From: an uncultured Oscillospiraceae bacterium
GTDB lineage: Bacteria; Bacillota; Clostridia; Oscillospirales; Oscillospiraceae
Length of the DNA: 11,218 bases
Assembly (NCBI GenBank): GCA_944385775.1
Contig: CALWYM010000067.1
Span: 1-11,218 of the forward strand
Direction: 5' to 3'
Below the pieces are notes generated by a model. It did no database searches. It saw nothing but the letters and a program-made list of their open reading frames with translations, and was not told where the DNA came from. Shown here piece after piece: positions 1 through 6,455 of the stretch (position 1 is the first letter of the stretch; each line of letters begins with the position of its first letter). A program made the position numbers and the translations under genes.

Positions 1-2105
1 ATAAAGATTGGATTAAACTCGTCAAGAACATTCTGAAGGGCGTCGGTAACGTCCTTAGTTGTCTTTTCCCACTCGGCGACAACAAGACGATAACGCTCGT
101 CATTTGTAATCATACCGCGACGGAACATATTTTCAATGTTAACAACCTTTTTCTCTGTTGCGGCGATAAGCTCTTTCTTCTCGGAAGGAACAGTCATATC
201 GGCAACTGAAATGGTCATACCGCTCTTTGTGGAGTATTTATATCCCTGTGCCTTAACATTATCAAGCATTTCAACAGAGATTGCAAAGCCGTGCTTTTCA
301 ATGCACTTGTCAATTATCTTTCCAAGCTCCTTCTTGCCGACACGGAAGCTTATCTCCATGTCAAGCTGGTGCTCGGGATCGGTACGGTCCACAAAACCAA
401 GATCCTGAGGGATCGGGTTGTTGAAGATAATACGACCGACAGTAGTTTCAATAATACCGGTTTTCTTAACGCCGTCAATCTCACGGGTCATTCTGACCTT
501 TATAGGTGCGTGCATACCTACATCACCAGACTGATAAGCCATAATGGCCTCGTCTGGGGAGATAAACGCCTTGCCGGTACCCTTCTCCTCCCTGGTAAAC
601 GTCAGATAATAGGAGCCCAGAATCATATCCTGAGTAGGAATTGTAACCGGCAGACCGTCACGCGGGTGAAGCAGGTTGTTGGCGGACAGCATGAGGATAC
701 GGGCCTCAGCCTGAGCCTCAGCTGAAAGTGGCACATGAATAGCCATCTGGTCGCCGTCAAAGTCCGCGTTAAATGCGGTACAGACAAGGGGATGAAGCCT
801 GAGAGCACGTCCCTCAACAAGGATTGGCTCAAATGCCTGTATTCCCAGACGGTGAAGCGTAGGAGCACGGTTAAGGAGCACCGGGTGGTCCTTAATCACC
901 ACATCAAGGGCATCCCAAACCTCTGTGCGACCCTTATCCACCATTTTCTTGGCAGATTTAATGTTATTTGCAACACCGTCCTCCACCAGCTTCTTCATAA
1001 CGAAGGGGCGGAACAGCTCGATCGCCATTTCCTTAGGCACTCCGCACTGATAGAGCTTAAGGTCAGGACCTACAACGATAACAGATCTTCCGGAATAGTC
1101 AACACGCTTACCCAGAAGGTTCTGACGGAAACGTCCCTGTTTACCCTTAAGCATATCGGAAAGACTCTTAAGAGGTCTTGAGTTTGCTCCGGTAACGGCT
1201 CTTCCCCGGCGACCGTTATCCATAAGTGCGTCAACAGCCTCCTGAAGCATACGTTTCTCGTTTCTGACTATAATATCAGGAGCGTGAAGCTCAATAAGTC
1301 TCTTAAGACGGTTATTTCTGTTAATTACACGCCTGTAAAGGTCATTAAGGTCAGAGGTAGCAAACCTACCGCCGTCAAGCTGGACCATAGGTCTAATGTC
1401 AGGCGGAAGAACAGGCAGTGCCTCAATAACCATCCACTCCGGCTTGTTGCCGGATTTAAGGAAGGACTCAACAACCTCAAGACGCTTTACTATCTTCGCT
1501 TTCTTCTGACCGCTGGCAGTCTGAAGCTCCTCACGGAGGGAGGCTGAAAGCTTATCGCAGTCAATCTTCTGAAGCAGCTTTTTGATTGCCTCCGCACCCA
1601 TTCCTGCGTCGAAGTCGTTTTCATACTTCTCACGCATATCCCTGTATTCCTTTTCGGTGAGAAGCTGATTTTGCTGAAGCGGCGTATCGCCCGGGTCAAT
1701 TACAATGTAGGAAGCAAAGTACAAAACCTTTTCCAGTATGCGGGGTGTAAGGTCAAGAATGAGACCCATTCTTGAGGGAATACCCTTAAAATACCAGATG
1801 TGAGATACCGGAACCGCCAACTCTATATGACCCATTCTCTCACGGCGAACCTTGGAGCGAGTAACCTCAACTCCACATCTTTCGCAGATCTTGCCCTTGT
1901 AGCGTATCTTTTTATATTTACCGCAGTGGCACTCCCAGTCCTTTGTAGGTCCGAAAATTCTCTCGCAGAAGAGACCGTCCCTCTCAGGCTTAAGCGTACG
2001 GTAATTTATAGTCTCCGGCTTTTTTACCTCGCCGTATGACCATTCACGAATCTTTTCCGGAGAAGCAATTCCTATCTGAATAGCATCAAACGTAGCGTAA
2101 CCCAT
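1..2105 (-). CDS. rpoC: RNA polymerase subunit beta' (RpoC), N-terminal 701 residues; 3' end beyond window
   Basis: Largest catalytic subunit of DNA-dependent RNA polymerase, which forms the active-site cleft with RpoB. The protein begins MGYATFDAIQIGIASPEKIR. The N-terminal zinc-binding site is visible as Cys59, Cys61, Cys74 and Cys77 (CHCG...CERCG). The invariant Mg-binding motif NADFDGDQMA lies at residues 446-455 (DNA about 741-770) with Asp448, Asp450 and Asp452. The frame is open from the ATG at 2105-2103 to the left edge, where it stops at ...DEFNPIF, just before the expected bridge-helix-proximal MADSGARG region. The trigger loop and C-terminal half are therefore outside. The start lies 4 nt after the rpoB stop, and its ribosome binding site (GAGGAGGAG, 2124-2116) is inside the last rpoB codons, so translation is probably coupled. 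No frameshift or unusual insertion was seen in the visible part. Confidence 0.98.
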   Translation of the reverse strand, partial: MGYATFDAIQIGIASPEKIREWSYGEVKKPETINYRTLKPERDGLFCERIFGPTKDWECHCGKYKKIRYKGKICERCGVEVTRSKVRRERMGHIELAVPVSHIWYFKGIPSRMGLILDLTPRILEKVLYFASYIVIDPGDTPLQQNQLLTEKEYRDMREKYENDFDAGMGAEAIKKLLQKIDCDKLSASLREELQTASGQKKAKIVKRLEVVESFLKSGNKPEWMVIEALPVLPPDIRPMVQLDGGRFATSDLNDLYRRVINRNNRLKRLIELHAPDIIVRNEKRMLQEAVDALMDNGRRGRAVTGANSRPLKSLSDMLKGKQGRFRQNLLGKRVDYSGRSVIVVGPDLKLYQCGVPKEMAIELFRPFVMKKLVEDGVANNIKSAKKMVDKGRTEVWDALDVVIKDHPVLLNRAPTLHRLGIQAFEPILVEGRALRLHPLVCTAFNADFDGDQMAIHVPLSAEAQAEARILMLSANNLLHPRDGLPVTIPTQDMILGSYYLTFTREEKGTGKAFISPDEAIMAYQSGDVGMHAPIKVRMTREIDGVKKTGIIETTVGRIIFNNPIPQDLGFVDRTDPEHQLDMEISFRVGKKELGKIIDKCIEKHGFAISVEMLDNVKAQGYKYSTKSGMTISVADMTVPSEKKELIAATEKKVVNIENMFRRGMITNDERYRLVVAEWEKTTKDVTDALQNVLDEFNPIF

Positions 2106-2109
2106 CTAC

Positions 2110-5100
2110 TTATTTCTCCTCCTCATCATCAGTAAATACTTCGTCATCGTAGCTATCGTCATCTTCCTCGTCATCGCCAAAGTCACTGACACCAAAATCA
2201 TCATCGTCATCGTCGTCATCAGACGCGCTGTCGGAATTCTGCATATCCTCCACGTCCTCAACGGCGTAGCCCGCGGACACGAACTCATCGTCTCTTGAGT
2301 GATAGCTCTCGTTTTCGACACCGCGGAAGCCCTGGGCGTATTCATCTTCCTCATCGTCCCTAAGCTCAATCTCGGCTCCGTCCTTGTCAAGAACCTTAAT
2401 ATCAAGGCACAGTGCCTGAAGCTCCTTGACGAGAACCTTAAAGGACTCAGGAATACCCGGCTTCGGAATGTTATGACCCTTAACAATGGCCTCGTAGGCT
2501 CTTACACGTCCAGTAACATCGTCGGACTTAAATGTGAGGATCTCCTGAAGAGTATAGGCAGCACCATATGCCTCCAGTGCCCAAACCTCCATTTCTCCGA
2601 AACGCTGACCGCCGAACTGAGCTTTACCGCCCAAAGGCTGCTGGGTAACAAGGCTGTACGGACCGGTGGAACGGGCATGAATCTTATCGTCAACAAGGTG
2701 GTGAAGTTTAAGGAAGTAAACGTAGCCGACAGTAATCGGGCTATCAAAGGGCTCGCCGGTACGTCCGTCATAGACGACGCTCTTTCCGTCGGGACGGAGA
2801 CCTGCCTGACTGAGAAGGTCATGGATTTCGCTTTCCTTGGCGCCGCCAAATACAGGCGTTGCCACCTTCCAGCCCAGAGCCTGTGCCGCGTAGCCCAGAT
2901 GAACCTCAAGCACCTGTCCAATATTCATTCGTGAAGGAACACCCAGTGGGTTAAGGCAAATATCAAGAGGAGTTCCGTCTGGCAGGTAAGGCATATCCTC
3001 CTTGGGGAGAATACGGGACACAACGCCCTTATTACCATGACGACCGGCCATCTTGTCGCCCACGGATATTTTTCTCTTCTGAGCTATATAAACACGTACA
3101 ACGGTATTTACAGACGGGCTGAGCTCATCGCCGTTTTCACGGGTAAATACTCTGACGTCAACAACAATGCCACTTTCGCCGTGAGGAACCTTAAGGGAGG
3201 TATCTCTTACCTCTCTTGCCTTCTCTCCGAAGATTGCGCGGAGAAGTCTTTCCTCTGCAGTCAGGTCCGTTTCGCCCTTTGGCGTAACCTTACCAACAAG
3301 AATATCGCCTGCATGAACCTCGGCGCCAATGGTAATAATTCCGCGGTCATCAAGATACTTGAGGGAATCCTCGCCAACTCCCGGAATATCACGGGTGATT
3401 TCCTCCGGACCCAGCTTTGTATCTCTGGCGTCTGTCTCATGCTCCTCAATATGGATAGAGGTAAATACGTCTTCTCTTACAAGCCTCTCATTAAGGAGGA
3501 TAGCGTCCTCATAGTTATAGCCCTCCCAGGTAGTAAAGCCAACGAGAAGGTTTTTACCAAGAGCAATCTCACCGTTTGAGGTTGCGGGACCATCTGCAAG
3601 AACGGTCTGGTAGGCAACTCTCTCGCCCACGGACACAACGGGCTTCTGATTTATGCAGGTATCGCCGTTGCTGCGGGCAAACTTAATAAGGTGATAATCC
3701 TTGATTTCACCGGAATCATATTTGACAGTAATAGTTGTGGCATCAACGTAGGTAACAACACCGTCTCCCTCGGAAAGGACGCAGACAGCTGAGTCAATAG
3801 CGCACTTGTGCTCGATTCCGGTTGCAACAATAGCGGCTTCGGTGGTCATAAGGGGCACCGCCTGACGCTGCATGTTAGCACCCATAAGAGCACGGTTAGC
3901 ATCATCGTTTTCAAGGAATGGAATCATGGCGGAAGCCACGGACACCATCATTCTCGGTGATACGTCAATATAGTCTACCCTGCTGCGGTCAACGTCAATG
4001 ATCTCGTCACGGTGACGGCAGACAACACGGGAATTTACAAGGCAGCCGTTTTCGTCCAGAGGCTCGCTGGCCTGGGCAACAACATACTGGTCCTCCACAT
4101 CTGCTGTCATATAATGGACCTCATCGGTAACCCTGCCTGTCTCCTTATCTATCTTACGATAAGGCGCCGCAAGGAATCCGTATTCATTTACCTTCGCATA
4201 GGACGCAAGGTAGGAAATAAGTCCAACGTTTGGTCCTTCAGGAGTCTCAATAGGACAGAGACGTCCATAATAGCTGTAATGAACGTCACGGACATCAAAG
4301 GACGCACGCTCACGGGAAAGACCGCCTGGACCGAGAGCGGATACACGACGCTTATGAGTGAGCTCTGCCAGCGGGTTATTCTGGTCCATAAACTGAGACA
4401 GCGGTGATGAACCGAAAAACTCCTTTATTGCGGCAGTTACAGGTCTTATATTAATAAGGCTCTGGGGAGTTACACTCTCCATATCCTGCAAGCTCATACG
4501 CTCACGGATAACCCTTTCCATACGGGAAAAGCCGATACGAACCTGGTTCTGGAGCAGCTCGCCTACGCTTCTGAGTCTGCGGTTTCCGAGGTGGTCAATA
4601 TCGTCCACATCTCCGCAGCCGTGAGCAAGGTTTCCAAGATACCCAACGGTAGCAAAAATATCGTCGGGGATTATAAATTTAGGAACAAGCTCGTCAATGT
4701 TGTCCCTGATAGCTTCCTTAAGCTCCTCACCTGAGTACTTCTCAAGAAGACCCTTAAGTATGACCCAGCGAACACGCTCTTTAATTCCAAGCTCCTCTAC
4801 GGGGTCAAAATCCACAAAACGGTTAAGAGGCACCATACCGTTGCCAAATACCTTAACCTCCTTGTCGCCATCTCCGGCAACATACGCCTCAAGAAGACCG
4901 AGGGAATCAAGCTCAAGAGCCCTGTCGTGAGTAATAACCTCGCCGGCTTCTGCAATAATCTCGCCGGTAAGAAGGTCGGCTATTGGACGTGTAAGGGTCT
5001 TGCCACTGATCCTTGTCCACGCCGCAAGCTTTTTATTGTACTTATAGCGTCCCGCCGTGGAAATATCATATCTTCTGGGATCAAAAAACAGATTAAAAAT

Positions 5101-5913
5101 AAGGTTCTCTGCCGAATCCACCGTCGGAGGATCTCCCGGACGAAGACGTCTGTAAATTTCAATAAGAGATTCCTCTCTCGTATGGCAGGCGTCCTTATCT
5201 ATGGTGGATACTATTCTCTCATCGTTTCCGAAAATTTCCTTAAGCTGCTCATCAGTAACGGCACCAGCCTCACCGCCGGCCATTGAAAGCCATGTGTAAG
5301 GCTCCTCAGTCCGTTTTCCGATGGCACGAAGGAAACATGTAATAGGAAGCTTTCTGTTCTTATCGATACGCACGTTGAACATATCGGAAGAATCAGTCTC
5401 ATACTCAAGCCATGCGCCTCTGTAAGGGATTACGGTAGTGGCATACACAGACACACCGGTCTTGTCGGTAGTCTTTTCGTAGTATGCGCCCGGCGAACGG
5501 ATAATCTGGGAAACAATAACTCTGCCGGCGCCGTTAACAATAAAGTTTCCTCCGTCGGTCATAAGCGGGAAATCTCCCATAAAGATCTCCTGCTCCTTAA
5601 TTTCCTCTGTCTCCTTATTGCTCAGGCAAACGCTTACCTTAATTGGCACCGCATAGTTTGCATCTCTCTCCTTGCACTCCTCAACAGAGTACTTGGGAGC
5701 CTCATCCATCTTGTAATCCACAAATGTAAGCTCGAGGTTTCCGGTGTAGTCGGTGATAGGTCCGATGTCCTTGAAAACTTCACGGAGACCAGTCTCCAAA
5801 AACCATTTGTACGAATCCTTCTGAATCTCGAGAAGGTTCGGCATGTCGCATATTTCCTCTGATTTGGCAAAACTTTTCCTCAGGGTCTTACCATACCATA
5901 CGTCCTTTGGCAA
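2110..5913 (-). CDS. rpoB: RNA polymerase subunit beta (RpoB), complete, 1267 aa
   Basis: Second-largest subunit of RNA polymerase; it carries the rifampicin pocket and much of the DNA/RNA channel. The start codon is TTG (5913-5911), chosen because AAGGAG (5928-5923) lies 9 nt upstream and the protein then begins MPKDVWYGKTLRKSF, as in clostridial homologues. The rifampicin region spans residues about 499-530 (FFGSSPLSQFMDQNN, HKRRVSALGPGG). Residues equivalent to E. coli Asp516, His526 and Ser531 (here Asp510, His520, Ser525) are wild type, so no resistance change is visible. GDKMAGRHGNKG is at 952-963 and GGQRFGEMEVWALEAYGA at 1101-1118. The C-terminus is a highly acidic tail: 25 of the last 42 residues are Asp or Glu, including eight consecutive Asp (residues 1232-1239). 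One oddity is HYSYYGR near residue 548, where Bacillus-type sequences have HYSHYGR. Cotranscribed with rpoC. Confidence 0.99.
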   Translation of the reverse strand: MPKDVWYGKTLRKSFAKSEEICDMPNLLEIQKDSYKWFLETGLREVFKDIGPITDYTGNLELTFVDYKMDEAPKYSVEECKERDANYAVPIKVSVCLSNKETEEIKEQEIFMGDFPLMTDGGNFIVNGAGRVIVSQIIRSPGAYYEKTTDKTGVSVYATTVIPYRGAWLEYETDSSDMFNVRIDKNRKLPITCFLRAIGKRTEEPYTWLSMAGGEAGAVTDEQLKEIFGNDERIVSTIDKDACHTREESLIEIYRRLRPGDPPTVDSAENLIFNLFFDPRRYDISTAGRYKYNKKLAAWTRISGKTLTRPIADLLTGEIIAEAGEVITHDRALELDSLGLLEAYVAGDGDKEVKVFGNGMVPLNRFVDFDPVEELGIKERVRWVILKGLLEKYSGEELKEAIRDNIDELVPKFIIPDDIFATVGYLGNLAHGCGDVDDIDHLGNRRLRSVGELLQNQVRIGFSRMERVIRERMSLQDMESVTPQSLINIRPVTAAIKEFFGSSPLSQFMDQNNPLAELTHKRRVSALGPGGLSRERASFDVRDVHYSYYGRLCPIETPEGPNVGLISYLASYAKVNEYGFLAAPYRKIDKETGRVTDEVHYMTADVEDQYVVAQASEPLDENGCLVNSRVVCRHRDEIIDVDRSRVDYIDVSPRMMVSVASAMIPFLENDDANRALMGANMQRQAVPLMTTEAAIVATGIEHKCAIDSAVCVLSEGDGVVTYVDATTITVKYDSGEIKDYHLIKFARSNGDTCINQKPVVSVGERVAYQTVLADGPATSNGEIALGKNLLVGFTTWEGYNYEDAILLNERLVREDVFTSIHIEEHETDARDTKLGPEEITRDIPGVGEDSLKYLDDRGIITIGAEVHAGDILVGKVTPKGETDLTAEERLLRAIFGEKAREVRDTSLKVPHGESGIVVDVRVFTRENGDELSPSVNTVVRVYIAQKRKISVGDKMAGRHGNKGVVSRILPKEDMPYLPDGTPLDICLNPLGVPSRMNIGQVLEVHLGYAAQALGWKVATPVFGGAKESEIHDLLSQAGLRPDGKSVVYDGRTGEPFDSPITVGYVYFLKLHHLVDDKIHARSTGPYSLVTQQPLGGKAQFGGQRFGEMEVWALEAYGAAYTLQEILTFKSDDVTGRVRAYEAIVKGHNIPKPGIPESFKVLVKELQALCLDIKVLDKDGAEIELRDDEEDEYAQGFRGVENESYHSRDDEFVSAGYAVEDVEDMQNSDSASDDDDDDDDFGVSDFGDDEEDDDSYDDEVFTDDEEEK
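2116..2124 (-). promoter_or_regulatory. rpoC ribosome binding site inside the rpoB 3' end
   Basis: On the minus strand GAGGAGGAG lies 10 nt before the rpoC ATG. The same nine bases encode the last three Glu residues of RpoB, so the acidic tail and the rpoC Shine-Dalgarno share sequence. Confidence 0.8.
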
Positions 5914-6086
5914 CTTGCTTCACTCCTTGTTATAATATCGGTCTGGGGCAGAACGAGTAAATTGTACGTTTTGATACGCTAGGCTGCGTTGTATCTTTTT
6001 TCACCTATGTGCTTGATTTTTTCCCGTTTTGTGGTATATTAAATGTAATCAAATGGGTGAGTGGCGATACTTGCGCAGCATAGAAT
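5914..6086 (-). promoter_or_regulatory. rpoBC mRNA leader with potential long nested hairpin
   Basis: This is the untranslated stretch between the predicted rpoB transcription start (about 6086) and the TTG start. Complementary segments nest in order: 5983-5988 with 6074-6079 (GCTGCG/CGCAGC), 5991-5995 with 6066-6070 (GTATC/GATAC), 6001-6008 with 6053-6060 (TCACCTAT/ATGGGTGA on the plus strand, one wobble or mismatch), and 6013-6018 with 6047-6052 (TTGATT/AATCAA). A 28-nt loop closes the structure. The outer stem starts within about 7 nt of the predicted 5' end. Segment 5991-5995 can instead pair with GATAC at 5973-5977, giving a mutually exclusive smaller hairpin. There is no U-run after it on the rpoB strand, so it does not look like a classical terminator/attenuator. 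I do not recognise a known riboswitch or ribosomal-protein leader here. Folding was done by eye. Confidence 0.5.
5923..5928 (-). promoter_or_regulatory. rpoB ribosome binding site (decides the TTG start)
   Basis: On the minus strand AAGGAG followed by a 9-nt spacer places the start at TTG (5913-5911). No ATG or GTG with a comparable site lies nearby, and the resulting N-terminus matches the family. Confidence 0.85.
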
Positions 6087-6092
6087 CAGTTT

Positions 6093-6122
6093 ATTATAGC
6101 AATACTGTCTCTATCTTGTCAA
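6093..6122 (-). promoter_or_regulatory. rpoBC promoter, near-perfect sigma-A type
   Basis: Reading the minus strand, TTGACA (6122-6117) and TATAAT (6098-6093) are both perfect consensus hexamers separated by 18 nt. The start of transcription is expected near 6086. This gives rpoBC a promoter independent of any rplKAJL transcript. Confidence 0.85.
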
Positions 6123-6134
6123 GTGTTTTTGCTC

Positions 6135-6194
6135 AAAAATTTGATTTTTTCATTTTTATCCCTCCGAAAAATTTTTGAGAAATATCAAATTTTT
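6135..6194. repeat. 11-bp perfect inverted repeat between divergent promoters
   Basis: AAAAATTTGAT at 6135-6145 and its exact complement ATCAAATTTTT at 6184-6194 are separated by 38 bp of AT-rich DNA. The pair lies between the rpoB -35 box (6117-6122) and the tRNA-Leu -35 box (6197-6202). It could be a pair of UP-element-like sequences, a regulator site or a cruciform. AT-rich composition makes chance similarity more likely than for mixed sequence. Confidence 0.55.
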
Positions 6195-6196
6195 CC

Positions 6197-6224
6197 TTGA
6201 CTTTTCGATAATTAGTGATATAAT
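6197..6224 (+). promoter_or_regulatory. tRNA-Leu promoter
   Basis: TTGACT (6197-6202) and TATAAT (6219-6224) are separated by 16 nt. Transcription should start near 6231, about 37 nt before the mature tRNA 5' end. Confidence 0.85.
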
Positions 6225-6267
6225 AGCTATTGCTCGTCAGGTAAATGCGATGAACAGTAATAAGTAT

Positions 6268-6352
6268 GCGAGAGTGCTGGAATAGGTAGACAGGCACGTT
6301 TGAGGGGCGTGTGTCGTATGGCGTGTGAGTTCAAGTCTCATCTCTCGCACCA
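6268..6352 (+). tRNA. tRNA-Leu, anticodon GAG
   Basis: This is a class II tRNA of 85 nt including an encoded CCA (6350-6352). The acceptor stem is GCGAGAG (6268-6274) with CTCTCGC (6342-6348) and the discriminator base is A. The anticodon stem CACGT/GCGTG (6295-6299, 6307-6311) encloses loop TTGAGGG with anticodon GAG at 6302-6304. A long variable arm (6312-6324) forms a short stem. The T stem GTGAG/CTCAT encloses TTCAAGT (6330-6336). It reads CUC and CUU leucine codons. The class II variable arm, GGTAGAC in the D loop and the intact stems support a functional gene. Confidence 0.97.
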
Positions 6353-6394
6353 AAAAGCTCAGAGCTTTGTTTGCTCTGAGCTTTTTCTTTTTTT
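6353..6394 (+). terminator. Intrinsic terminator of tRNA-Leu
   Basis: AAAAGCTCAGAGC (6353-6365) pairs perfectly with GCTCTGAGCTTTT (6373-6385) around a 7-nt loop, followed by a T-rich run to 6394. It starts immediately after the CCA end. Confidence 0.95.
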
Positions 6395-6398
6395 GAAA

Positions 6399-6427
6399 TT
6401 GACCGTTTAGCCGATAGGTGGTAAAAT
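6399..6427 (+). promoter_or_regulatory. Promoter of the DUF6056-like/UbiA operon
   Basis: TTGACC (6399-6404) and TAAAAT (6422-6427) have the optimal 17-nt spacing. A start near 6434 would leave a short leader of about 22 nt before the ATG at 6456. It lies just after the tRNA terminator, so the operon appears to be transcribed independently. Confidence 0.75.
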
Positions 6428-6455
6428 AAAATCCATAATTTGCTTGGAGAATAAT

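Noticed and set aside
735..1181. Open frame antisense to rpoC (one of several between 136 and 2039 on the plus strand)
   Set aside because: Shadow of a strongly conserved coding frame; no ribosome binding site and no recognisable protein.
499..1500. Possible insertion or frameshift in rpoC because no stop-to-stop frame is closed in the window
   Set aside because: The frame runs unbroken from the ATG at 2105 to base 3 with all expected motifs; it simply continues beyond the left edge.
2197..2220. GAT/GAC triplet tract as a CRISPR-like or microsatellite repeat
   Set aside because: It is in-frame coding for the Asp8 run of the RpoB tail; no spacer structure.
3037..3579. 180-codon open frame antisense to rpoB, and similar ones (2299-2934, 4012-4407, 4927-5286)
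   Set aside because: All lie opposite unbroken RpoB coding sequence and their composition follows from that; none has family-like motifs.
4360..4425. Rifampicin-resistance substitution in rpoB
   Set aside because: The positions equivalent to E. coli Asp516, His526 and Ser531 are wild type.
6053..6178. 41-codon plus-strand ORF in the rpoB/tRNA intergenic region, with TTGATT/TATATT (6013-6040) upstream as a possible promoter
   Set aside because: No ribosome binding site, low-complexity Phe/Ile-rich 3' half from AT-rich DNA, and it crosses the rpoB promoter; chance is the simpler explanation.
6444..6455. Upstream TTG start for the DUF6056-like protein
   Set aside because: The TTG overlaps the GGAG ribosome binding site of ATG 6456, which is the better start.
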